DNA from: DVED01 sp963838375
GTDB taxonomy: Bacteria > Cyanobacteriota > Cyanobacteriia > Cyanobacteriales > Geitlerinemataceae
Length of the DNA stretch: 64,000 nucleotides
Direction of reading: 5' to 3'
Assembly (NCBI GenBank): GCA_963838375.1
Contig: CAWIQY010000021.1
Coordinates: forward strand, 515,113 to 579,112
This document shows, one piece after another, positions 15,657-24,217 of this stretch (positions are counted from its first letter, which is position 1; the number at the start of each line of letters is the position of its first letter). The notes below the pieces were generated by a model, which worked only from the letters and a program-made list of their open reading frames with translations, was not told the DNA's origin and ran no database searches. A program made the position numbers and the translations under genes.

Positions 15657-18647
15657 TTACAGAGTAACATTCCCAGGCTTGCGATACACTCGAATTGAGG
15701 AAAACACACCCGGAATAATTGGTAAATGAGCCTGTGTTTGAGTTGGATCGGATGGATACAGTAACGGAAGCTCTAACACTTCACAACTATAGGTATTTTC
15801 CATCAATTCTTGACAGGCTTGGCGAATTCCGGGTTCGTTCCCGGCGTGGTGAAACAGGATGGCTTCCCGATTGTCTTCATCCAGAGGAGGCAAGTAGTCA
15901 TGAAATAACATAATACCTCCCGATGCCAGTAAGGGGTAATAGTTAAGAATATCCTGTCTCACTCCCTCATAAGTGTGATCTCCATCTACCAAAATAAAGG
16001 TTGGTCGATTCCCATCTCGATCGAAAAGTTCTTTTAATTGTGGCATCGCATGATGGGAAAACATCCGTAGGTGTGTCACCTCATTTTTTAGATGTTGAAG
16101 GACTTGGATAAGCTGGGGGTGGACTCCCGGATCGATCGCAAATCCCTGCAATTGAGGAGTAACTTTTCGCAATGCCTGACACATCAAAAACAGGGAACTT
16201 CCTGCATAAGAGCCAATTTCGATAAACCGCAACGGAGAGGAGATTTGTGGCAGCAATTTGCGCAGAGTATAGTACAGTTGAAATCGCTCATTTGCTGACA
16301 TTTGGCTTTGAATACCGTGTTTCACGGGATCTTCTTGCGCGAACTCTTGCAGTAATGTTGGTTCGATCGTAGAATTGACGGGAAACTTATCGGGTTTGAC
16401 GAACCATACTCCCGTATCGTCAATCGGGTTAATGGTAAATTTGAGATTATGTGACTGTGCGAACTCGTGAATCGCTTGGCGACAGCCTTCCCAGTAGCCG
16501 TAGTCATCGACTTGAATCAAGCCATCATTGACCACCCGATCGTATAAATTCTGCAAAATCGTTTGGGTCGATTCATACCAATCTCCATCCATGTGCAGTA
16601 ATGCAATCATCCCCACAGGGTTTCGCATTTTTGGAAGCGTTTCCTGAAAATAGCCTTTGACTGTTTTCACGATCTCGGAAACTCCCAGTTTGGCGCAAAT
16701 TTCGCGGACGCTGGTTTCTGGCGCGGCGCAAGTTCCTGTTCCCCAACCCGTATCATTTGCATGAATGCCATTGTGCTTATCTTCTGCTGTGGGAGTTGGC
16801 ATTCCATCAAATGAGTCAAAGGCGTATAGCCAACGCGGTTGCTTGGAGTAACGTTTAATGACTGCTGCCATCAATGCCGTGGAACCGCCACCCGCCACGC
16901 CACATTCAACAATGTTGCCGGGAATATTGTTAGTACAAATTCGTTTGACTAAAGAAAATAGCGAGTACAAACGAGCTTCACTCAGCATCGTATAAGGACG
17001 AACCGTTTTCAGTATTTCTTGGAATTCTTGGTCTTGGATTGAAGCGGCATGGAAACTCGGCTCTTTTGCTAACAGTCTCTCTTGGAGAGCTTTAGCTTCT
17101 GCATTTTTGGGAAAATAGCGAAGTTCTTCATATAATGATTGAAGTGCAGAAGTTCGCTGGTTTAACTTCAGAAAACAGATCGCTCGTAAGTAGTCTAACT
17201 GGGGTGTGGGTTGCTTTAAAGACTTGGCTTGGTTTAGATAGGGTAAAGCTTCTTGTTCCTTATTCTCATTTATTAGGTTCTTAGCTCTATTGAGACTCGT
17301 TTCGATCGAGGCTTCTGAAATTTCATGGAGTAAGAGCTGTGCTTTTTGTAAACTGGGTTTTTGGGACAGCAAATATTGTAAATCGGCGATCGCCTCCTCA
17401 AATTTTTCGAGTCTTGACAAGGCGATCGCTTTCACCAGATAAAGTTCTGGACTTTGCTCTAGCTTTTCACTCTCTAATAGATCTAAAGCTTCTTGATTTT
17501 GATGTGAATTAAGAGATTCAATGACTTTCTTTACATATGCAATTCGCGAATCGTTTCCATCGCCTTCTAAATCCAGATTTAATTGTTTCAATCCATCTCT
17601 ATCTTCCTTGTCAATTTCAGGCTCAATGAGTTTTAAGGAATGGAAATGAGTGTCGATCGTGTTTTTTGAATGTAGCTTGCCTGCATCCCGTTCTAAGGAC
17701 CGATCCACAAATTGACTTTTCCAGGTTTCGATCGCTTCTCGGTCAATCCGAACCTCAGTTTTCCAGGTTCCACGAATTCGTTCTTCGAGTTTGGTCGCAA
17801 TTTCCGATCGATTCACAATGGGAAGATTAAAATCTTTGCCCATTTCAATAGCCCGATTATCTACGGTAATAATAATCGAACGCCGCTGATGCTGTAAGGC
17901 TCTGACTCCGGCATGAAGTCGAGTTCCCACATAGTCAATTTGTTCGTTTTGCAACAGATCGTCTAGTGCTTCTAAAGATGGATCGATAAACGTAATACGA
18001 TTTCCACAAATTTTCTGAGCATAATCGTAGTCCCCATACATTTGCGGCCAAACGTAAATTGTTGAATAATTTCGACTCAATACATCAAAGAGGAGACGAT
18101 CGGATTGAGGCGCCATGTTATATTCGGTAAAAGTCAGAAGGACTCGATCTGATTTTTGATCGGGAATCTTATAACAGTGTTCTTCTGTCAGCCACCATAA
18201 CGTCGGACATCCAGTATTGACCGTCCTAAAACCCAACTTAGCCAATCGACTGGATGTATAGGAATCTCTAGCGGAATGAATTTTTTCCCGATTTAGAGTT
18301 TGTGATAAAATGTAACGAGTGTAAGCATTAGGATCGATTTCTTGATACTGCCACCATCCTAACCCCAATAACGTTACTTTATTTTTCCAAAAAGATTCAT
18401 TGGGCTTAATACACCACTGACTATTCTTCTCCATATCCGAACAGAGCAGATTCGTTCCAGCGAGAAAGACATAATCGGCTCGATCGATTTTTTCGATTCC
18501 AGCTTGAAGATATTCTAAAGCGGGTACTCGATAAAAAAAATCGTGAGGGAAAATTTCTCGAAGAGCCTTGTACGAGGCTTCAACGATAATCTTATTCCCC
18601 AGATTTGTATTGTTGATCCATGTATCGAGCAGAACAATCTTTTTCAT
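15657..18647 (-). CDS. Fusion protein: pyruvyltransferase-like, TPR, TylF-type and second methyltransferase
   Basis: A 996-residue protein with four parts. Residues 1-300 resemble the polysaccharide pyruvyl transferase family (PF04230): KKIVLLDTWINNTNLGNKII, YVFLAGTNLLCSD, SARDSYTSSRLAKLGF and LTFTEYNMAPQSDRLLF. Residues about 365-535 are TPR-like helices (AIALSRLEKFEEAIADLQYL). Residues about 555-765 are a TylF/macrocin O-methyltransferase domain (NIVECGVAGGGSTALMA, LLHMDGDWYESTQTIL, VDDYGYWEGCRQAI). Residues about 800-955 are a second SAM methyltransferase of the Methyltransf_24 type (LRFIEIGSYAGSSLFL, ILVDGDHTYEGVRQDIL). All four appear intact. It probably decorates a cell-surface glycan with pyruvate ketals and O-methyl groups (inference). 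It is the first gene of the minus-strand block. Confidence 0.85.
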   Translation of the reverse strand: MKKIVLLDTWINNTNLGNKIIVEASYKALREIFPHDFFYRVPALEYLQAGIEKIDRADYVFLAGTNLLCSDMEKNSQWCIKPNESFWKNKVTLLGLGWWQYQEIDPNAYTRYILSQTLNREKIHSARDSYTSSRLAKLGFRTVNTGCPTLWWLTEEHCYKIPDQKSDRVLLTFTEYNMAPQSDRLLFDVLSRNYSTIYVWPQMYGDYDYAQKICGNRITFIDPSLEALDDLLQNEQIDYVGTRLHAGVRALQHQRRSIIITVDNRAIEMGKDFNLPIVNRSEIATKLEERIRGTWKTEVRIDREAIETWKSQFVDRSLERDAGKLHSKNTIDTHFHSLKLIEPEIDKEDRDGLKQLNLDLEGDGNDSRIAYVKKVIESLNSHQNQEALDLLESEKLEQSPELYLVKAIALSRLEKFEEAIADLQYLLSQKPSLQKAQLLLHEISEASIETSLNRAKNLINENKEQEALPYLNQAKSLKQPTPQLDYLRAICFLKLNQRTSALQSLYEELRYFPKNAEAKALQERLLAKEPSFHAASIQDQEFQEILKTVRPYTMLSEARLYSLFSLVKRICTNNIPGNIVECGVAGGGSTALMAAVIKRYSKQPRWLYAFDSFDGMPTPTAEDKHNGIHANDTGWGTGTCAAPETSVREICAKLGVSEIVKTVKGYFQETLPKMRNPVGMIALLHMDGDWYESTQTILQNLYDRVVNDGLIQVDDYGYWEGCRQAIHEFAQSHNLKFTINPIDDTGVWFVKPDKFPVNSTIEPTLLQEFAQEDPVKHGIQSQMSANERFQLYYTLRKLLPQISSPLRFIEIGSYAGSSLFLMCQALRKVTPQLQGFAIDPGVHPQLIQVLQHLKNEVTHLRMFSHHAMPQLKELFDRDGNRPTFILVDGDHTYEGVRQDILNYYPLLASGGIMLFHDYLPPLDEDNREAILFHHAGNEPGIRQACQELMENTYSCEVLELPLLYPSDPTQTQAHLPIIPGVFSSIRVYRKPGNVTL

Positions 18648-18800
18648 GAATTACGCTTTAGCTCCTCACTGCCCAAAAAATTTCGCTGCGCCGGACTTGC
18701 CGAGTGTCGATCGTTCGATTTCTTTTCAGTCTTTCATGTTGTTTGGTCACGATGACTTGGATCGCCAACCGATCTTCAATCGGCCTCGATCTCCCCGTTC

Positions 18801-18867
18801 TTCACGCTCTTCTGCCACAATTCTCGACCCTACCAGACTTCACACACTTTACCCCAAAGGGCGATCG
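18801..18867. repeat. Imperfect direct repeat, copy 1 (copy of response-regulator gene tail)
   Basis: About 67 bases, closely similar to 19643-19708. On the minus strand both read GATCGC-(C/G)CT-TTGGGGTAA, which in copy 2 is the genuine end (D-R-A-L-G-stop) of the regulator gene. The similarity then continues some 50 bases downstream. The two copies bracket the nucleotidyltransferase gene. Confidence 0.65.
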
Positions 18868-18929
18868 CCCCGGTCTTCGCTAATACCTTACGTCATAGAT
18901 ATAATACAGGCAAAGTCGGCGCTCTTCCA

Positions 18930-19628
18930 CTACTCTCCTCTTTCTAGCTTCCCTAACGCAATCAAACTTTCTAAATCTTCCGCTGCATCGGGGAAATAAA
19001 CTCGAACCACTTTTCTGACCTCTTGTAAATCGAATTCCTTAGCGCCTCCCAGCATTCGACTCACATCTGCTAAATCTTGGCTTCGGCTGGCTTGTAGTTT
19101 CATCAAAATTAAATAAGGTAAAGCGATAATTGAAAGTCCATTTGGAGCATAATTTGGGGAGGCAACGGCATCCGATACCCAATCTTCGGAAAACTCGAGG
19201 ACATAGAGCGAAGTGCCATCCGGCAAATCCCACTGACTTCCCTGAATGCTTAATTCTCCAACCCGTTGACTTCCCGCTAAGTTTAACTCTCGATAAACTT
19301 TGTCTCGATCCTCAGCCTTGACTAAAATATCCAAGTCGAGTGTCATTCGTTCTGGCATATAAAGCCGAGTGGCAATTCCCCCCACAATCACAAAGGGTGT
19401 TTTCTTGATAATCGATTGAATATCACTGACGGGATAGATCCAAGTTCGTCGATCGAGAAATTCCAAACTACTACCCGTTCCGGGCTTCACTCGTTTTTGG
19501 ATTATATTAATAAATAGTTGTCTTCTCCTAGAACAAAGAGCCATCGGAGATTCACCCGAAGGAACTACCCGATCGAAAGAGGTCTGACGATCGTTCACAA
19601 TTGTTCTAGTTAGCTTTCCTTCGTTCAC
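18930..19628 (-). CDS. Nucleotidyltransferase-fold protein (AbiEii/MNT-like)
   Basis: A 232-residue frame whose conserved part begins near residue 55: RRTWIYPVSDIQSIIKKTPF, VIVGGIATRLYMPERMTLDL and DILVKAEDR. The GG...D-x-D arrangement is that of minimal nucleotidyltransferases, including AbiEii/AbiGii toxin-like proteins. ALPYLILMKLQASRSQDLAD is the usual downstream helix. No AbiEi-type antitoxin is adjacent, so a toxin role is only possible. The first 50 or so residues look less conserved. The ATG at MALCSRRRQL (residue 29) or a later start may be real. It is bracketed by a direct repeat copied from the neighbouring regulator gene tail, which suggests a local insertion or duplication. Confidence 0.65.
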   Translation of the reverse strand: MNEGKLTRTIVNDRQTSFDRVVPSGESPMALCSRRRQLFINIIQKRVKPGTGSSLEFLDRRTWIYPVSDIQSIIKKTPFVIVGGIATRLYMPERMTLDLDILVKAEDRDKVYRELNLAGSQRVGELSIQGSQWDLPDGTSLYVLEFSEDWVSDAVASPNYAPNGLSIIALPYLILMKLQASRSQDLADVSRMLGGAKEFDLQEVRKVVRVYFPDAAEDLESLIALGKLERGE

Positions 19629-19642
19629 GAACTTTTCAGATG

Positions 19643-19708
19643 TTCACGCTTTTCTGCCACAATTCCCGAAATACCGGACTTCAAATACTTTACCCCAAAG
19701 CGCGATCG
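19643..19708. repeat. Imperfect direct repeat, copy 2 (includes stop of regulator gene)
   Basis: This copy covers the last six codons of the response regulator gene and the bases after it. Roughly four fifths of its positions match 18801-18867. It separates the regulator from the nucleotidyltransferase gene. Confidence 0.65.
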
Positions 19709-20754
19709 ACGGGTAGCTTGACAATAAACACTGTACCTTCGCCCACCTCGGAGCGAAAATCGATCGACCCTTGGTGTGCCTTAACAATCTGCTGACACAG
19801 GTACAATCCCAAGCCACTACCGGAACGCAAATGCTTGCCTTGACGAAACCGATCGAAAATCCGATCGCGGTCTTCTGGGGCGATGCCAGTACCCGTATCT
19901 TCCACTTCTAGAGTCATCTCTCCATTATCTGCCGTAACGCGCACTTCGATCGACCCCGTATCGGTAAACTTCAGCGCATTCCCCACTAAATTACCCAGAA
20001 CGCGGCGCAACTCCAATCGATCCCCACAAATTTCCCCAACATTGTCAGCCACAACCTTTCGCAAATCGACCCCTTTATCTTGAGCGATGGGTTCGAGTTC
20101 CCGCAACACTTCTGCCACCAACTCGCCAAAAGGGAAACCAATAAAGCTGAGAACTTTCTGTCCCACATCATAAGAATAGGCATCCAGCAAAGTATTGAGC
20201 ATCGACAGCATATTTTGATTGCTAGTCGCCAAACTGGTCAGCGCTTCCTGGAGACCCCCAGAAACCTCACCAAAAACCCCTTGGGAAATTAAGTTTAACA
20301 TTCGATCGGCAGCCACCAAAGGCGTCCGCAAATCGTGGGTCAGACACTGGACAAAACTTTCCCGTTGATCGATACTTTGTTTCAGGCGCAGCAACGATCG
20401 TACCCGAGCTTGCAGTTCGTCGATTTGTACGGGTTTGCGGATAAATTCGTCCGCTCCGGCATCCAACCCTTTCACCACGCTGGACTGTTCGTGAGCGGTA
20501 ATCATCAAAATGGGGATGAAGGGTAACTGAGGATTGTTCCGGATGCGGCGTGCCACTTCGTAGCCGTTCATTCCCGGCATCATCACATCCAGAAGAATCA
20601 AATCCGGCGGCGACTTGGAAATTTGCAACAATGCCTCGGGTCCGTTATCGACCAGTTGGATATCGTGTCCTTCTTCTTCCAAGGCGAGTTGTACCAGAAA
20701 CAGGTTATCGGGATTGTCATCTACCGCCAGAATATGTTGTGTAATATCACTCAT
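19690..20754 (-). CDS. Response regulator-histidine kinase hybrid (REC-HisKA-HATPase)
   Basis: A 354-residue soluble protein. The receiver domain at 1-125 has the acidic pair D12-D13, the phospho-acceptor Asp56 in LILLDVMMPG, and the Lys of FIRKPVQIDEL. A HisKA segment follows with His140 in LTHDLRTPLVAADRML, then the HATPase with N (LVGNALKFTDTG), G1 (VEDTGTGIAPEDRDRIFDRF) and G2 (GSGLGLYL) boxes. Such inverted hybrids receive a phosphate on the receiver and tune their own kinase. The start overlaps the end of the upstream kinase gene by eight bases, so they are translationally coupled and probably form one signalling unit. Confidence 0.95.
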   Translation of the reverse strand: MSDITQHILAVDDNPDNLFLVQLALEEEGHDIQLVDNGPEALLQISKSPPDLILLDVMMPGMNGYEVARRIRNNPQLPFIPILMITAHEQSSVVKGLDAGADEFIRKPVQIDELQARVRSLLRLKQSIDQRESFVQCLTHDLRTPLVAADRMLNLISQGVFGEVSGGLQEALTSLATSNQNMLSMLNTLLDAYSYDVGQKVLSFIGFPFGELVAEVLRELEPIAQDKGVDLRKVVADNVGEICGDRLELRRVLGNLVGNALKFTDTGSIEVRVTADNGEMTLEVEDTGTGIAPEDRDRIFDRFRQGKHLRSGSGLGLYLCQQIVKAHQGSIDFRSEVGEGTVFIVKLPVDRALG

Positions 20755-23700
20755 CAGTTATCGGTTGTTGTTTATAGATCGAGTCAGCAGAAGCCAACTG
20801 TCGCGGGATCTCGACGCGAAAAGTCGATCCCCTATCCACCTGGCTTTCCACAGAAATCTCCCCCTCCATCAGGTCTACGAGGGTTTTTGTAATCGCCAAT
20901 CCCAAACCCGTCCCCTCGTATTTGCGCGTCAGAGTTCGATCGACTTGGTGAAAAGCCTCAAAGATTTGTGCTACATTTTCCGGTTTGATGCCAATTCCCG
21001 TATCCGTCACCGTGATGGCAACTCGTTCGGTTCCCACGTCGTTCACCTCAACGGTGACACTCCCGGTTTCGGTAAACTTGATGGCATTGGCAATCAGATT
21101 AACCAGGACTCGTCGCAAGGCGTTACGATCGCTGATAATTTGAGAATTGCCGATCGTCACATTCACGTTCAAGGTGAGGTTTTTCTTCTCGGCAAGGGAT
21201 CGCAGTTCTTCAGTCACCAGTCGGGCAAAAAGTCCCACCTCGAACGAAGTCGGGTTGATTTCAACACTCCCCACTTCCAGTCTAGAAAAGTCCAGAATCT
21301 CGTTCAACATCTCCAATAAGTTGCGACTGTTGTTGAAGATTCGATCGACCATATCCTCCTGGCGCTGGGTCAGTTTCCCTTGCTTTTGAGTTTGCAACAG
21401 TTGCGAAAAGCCCATAATGGCATTGAGTGGCGTTCGCAACTCGTGGGACATGGTCGCCAGAAATTGGGACTTGATGCGGGCAGCTTCTTGGAGTTGCAGG
21501 TTTTGCAGTTCGATTTGACGTTGTTGTTTGAGCAGTTCGTCCGCACGAGATTTTAACAAAGTTTCCGCTTGCTTGCGATCGGTGACATCGTTGAGCGTAC
21601 CGTAGATTCCCAGAATAGTATCATCGTCATCGGCATCGATCTGGGCGAACATCTCCAACCAGCGGAAGCTGCTATTTTGAGTTGGGGTACGAAATTCGTA
21701 GCGGATGAATTCTCGCCGTCCATCGATCAGATCTTGGAACAAGATATCGATCCGCTGTTGGTCTCGACGAGGGTAGATGAAATCGAAGAAATAGGCATTA
21801 AGACTTTCTTCGATGCTAAACCCGGTAATTTCTTCCCACGCCGGACTCAAGAACGTCCAACGCCCGGTTTTGTCCGTTTGGAAAATCACTTCCTGGACGC
21901 TGTTAATCGCGGCACGATACAGGCGGTTGACGGCTTTCAGCTTGCTGCGACGATCGATGAGTTCCCGTTCGAGTTCTTGATTCAGGGTGACAATGGCAAT
22001 TTCGGCTTGTTTACGATCGGTAATATCTCGCGAAATGGATACGATTAATCGTGTAGATCGATCTTCGAGATGGTTGCTCAGTTGATAGGTGGTTTCCAGC
22101 CAAATATAGGTTCCGTCGGAACGGCGCATCCGGTAGCTTTGGACAAACTGGGAGGGAAACTGACCCGTTATCGATCGAAGTCTTTGGAGGGCGTCGGCGT
22201 CTTCGGGATGGAGAAACTCAAAAATCGATCGTCCCGTTAAAGCTGTAGCCGGGTAGCCCAGCAAAGCCTGACAGGTGGGGGAAACATACAGATAGATGCC
22301 ATCGAGGGTTTGGGTGGCAATCAAATCGGAGGAATTTTCTGCTAGCAGTCGATAGCGAGCTAAGCTGTCTCTCAGAGCCGTTTCAGCCGTTTTGCGATCG
22401 CTGATATCTTGAAAAGAACCCACCATCTGCACGGGGTTGCCCATTTTGTCGCGTCGGGCAATCCCCCGTGCCAGAATCCACTTATAACTGCCGTCTTTGC
22501 AGCGCATCCGGTATTCCGCAGTATATTGGGGCGTTTTGCCGTTGAGGTGCGATCGCACCGCAGCCAGAGTCCGATCGAGATCCTCGGGATGCACCAGCCC
22601 GGCCCAACCGTCGTAGGTGTTTTCGATCTGGTCGTTTTCATAGCCCAATAGTGCCTTGAATACCGGAGATAAAAAGGCGTCCCCGGTAGAGATATTCCAG
22701 TCAAAAATCCCATCTCCCGTACCGACGAGGATCAGTTGCCAGCGTTCCTCACTGGCTTTGAGTGCGGCTTCGGCTTGTTTGATTTCGGTAATATCCCGCC
22801 CTTCGGGAATCAACAGCACCACTTTCCCGGCGTCGTCGAACACGGGTTTCAGGGAAAAATCGATGGTTGCTGTGGTTCCCATCGCGCCACGAATTTCTGC
22901 TTCGTAGCGGATGAATTCACCCCCAGCCGCCCGTTCGATCTCGTTTTTCAGCCGCACCTGAATCTCCTGGGAACCCGAACACCAGGGCGTTTCCCAAAAG
23001 GGACGACCCAAAACGTCTTCGGCAGATATTCCCGCAAAATCCAATGCGGTTTGATTGACTTCGAGAACAATGCCATCGGGTTGCAACAAGCCGATGAACT
23101 GGTACATGGAGTTGAAAATGGCACGGAACAGCCGTTCGCTGTCTTGCAAGCGAGTTTCGGATTGTTTACGATCGCTGATGTCGCGCATGGCAACCACAGC
23201 GCCCAGTTTTTCTCCTTCGGGGGTCAAAATGGGATCGCCGTTGGCTAAGATGTATCGTATCTCCCCGTCTTTAGGCACGATCGACATTTCCACACCCCGC
23301 ACGGATTCCCCTTGTAGCGCTCTAAACAGAGGAATTTCTTCTCGGGGTAGAGGTGTTTTGCCATCGGCGTGGAAAAGATCGTAATATTGTCCCCAGTCTT
23401 CGGCGGCGATCGCCTCCATCGGCAGTCCGTGGAATTCTTGAGTGGCTCGGTTGAACAGCGTCAACACACCCTCTGCATCGCAGGCTACTATGCCGTCGGA
23501 CAAGTTGGCGAGCAATGCTTGCAGGAATTGCCGCTCTTTTCGCAGTTCGGTTTCGATGCGCTGGCGTTCTTGAATTTCCCGCTCCAGTTCTCGATTTTTC
23601 TCTTCAATTTGCCTGGGGGATGGGAGTTTAGCAATTTGTGGAAATAAGACCACCAGAACGATCGCTGTTCCCAGAGAAACCAAAGCAGTCAACGCACGGA

Positions 23701-24001
23701 TAGATCCCGACAACCAATAGTTTGGATGCCACAGCGTCCAGATATCCATCAAGTGACCGATACCGCAAAAAACGATAAAGGCAGCAAATAACGAGAATAC
23801 CCGATCGAAGGGAATATCATCGCGTTTGCCGACGATTCTGACGAGAACGAGCGGAATCGAGAAATAGGAGATCGCGATGATTAAATTGCTGAGCAAATGT
23901 AATCCCACTAAACCCGGTTTCCACAAATAACAAGTTCCGTGGGGCATGAAAGCGATCGCCAAAATACGATCGCTTACGGTGAAAATTTCAAGTTCATTCA
24001 C
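20747..24001 (-). CDS. Membrane multi-PAS histidine kinase with ethylene-receptor-like sensor domain
   Basis: A 1084-residue kinase. Residues 20-125 form three membrane helices resembling the ethylene-binding domain of ETR1 and Synechocystis SynEtr1: LLSNLIIAISYFSIPLVLV, then FIVFCGIGHLMDIWTLWHP with the copper-ligand pair Cys79 and His83, then a third helix. The position of ETR1 Asp25 appears to be Asn39. After a short coiled coil come about five PAS domains (155-815), many ending in DISDRKQ or DITDRKQ. The HisKA follows (His853 in MSHELRTPLNAIMG) and a complete HATPase (LIANAIKFTETG, VTDTGIGIKPENVAQIFEAF, GTGLGLAI). It has no receiver of its own. The overlapping downstream gene supplies one. 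The ligand could be ethylene, another small molecule or redox state, and the five PAS domains allow further inputs. Confidence 0.93.
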   Translation of the reverse strand: MNELEIFTVSDRILAIAFMPHGTCYLWKPGLVGLHLLSNLIIAISYFSIPLVLVRIVGKRDDIPFDRVFSLFAAFIVFCGIGHLMDIWTLWHPNYWLSGSIRALTALVSLGTAIVLVVLFPQIAKLPSPRQIEEKNRELEREIQERQRIETELRKERQFLQALLANLSDGIVACDAEGVLTLFNRATQEFHGLPMEAIAAEDWGQYYDLFHADGKTPLPREEIPLFRALQGESVRGVEMSIVPKDGEIRYILANGDPILTPEGEKLGAVVAMRDISDRKQSETRLQDSERLFRAIFNSMYQFIGLLQPDGIVLEVNQTALDFAGISAEDVLGRPFWETPWCSGSQEIQVRLKNEIERAAGGEFIRYEAEIRGAMGTTATIDFSLKPVFDDAGKVVLLIPEGRDITEIKQAEAALKASEERWQLILVGTGDGIFDWNISTGDAFLSPVFKALLGYENDQIENTYDGWAGLVHPEDLDRTLAAVRSHLNGKTPQYTAEYRMRCKDGSYKWILARGIARRDKMGNPVQMVGSFQDISDRKTAETALRDSLARYRLLAENSSDLIATQTLDGIYLYVSPTCQALLGYPATALTGRSIFEFLHPEDADALQRLRSITGQFPSQFVQSYRMRRSDGTYIWLETTYQLSNHLEDRSTRLIVSISRDITDRKQAEIAIVTLNQELERELIDRRSKLKAVNRLYRAAINSVQEVIFQTDKTGRWTFLSPAWEEITGFSIEESLNAYFFDFIYPRRDQQRIDILFQDLIDGRREFIRYEFRTPTQNSSFRWLEMFAQIDADDDDTILGIYGTLNDVTDRKQAETLLKSRADELLKQQRQIELQNLQLQEAARIKSQFLATMSHELRTPLNAIMGFSQLLQTQKQGKLTQRQEDMVDRIFNNSRNLLEMLNEILDFSRLEVGSVEINPTSFEVGLFARLVTEELRSLAEKKNLTLNVNVTIGNSQIISDRNALRRVLVNLIANAIKFTETGSVTVEVNDVGTERVAITVTDTGIGIKPENVAQIFEAFHQVDRTLTRKYEGTGLGLAITKTLVDLMEGEISVESQVDRGSTFRVEIPRQLASADSIYKQQPITDE

Positions 24002-24217
24002 AATTCCTTCGCAGTGATCTAAGTCTCAATATTCCCTGTGATACAGCCAAGTACAGACAATAGTTCTATGACTTTAGCAACCGATCGAGCATTAAATATC
24101 TTTCATAGGGTAGATTTTAGAGAAAAAATCCGATCTCAATTCTAGAATCATCTCGGCACTCCCTCACCTTTTTCGAGGTAGGGGAGTGCGCCCCACAAGA
24201 AGTTTAATTCTTCAATT

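Noticed and set aside
19629..19690. AbiEi-type antitoxin partner for the nucleotidyltransferase
   Set aside because: No open frame of suitable length lies next to it on either side.
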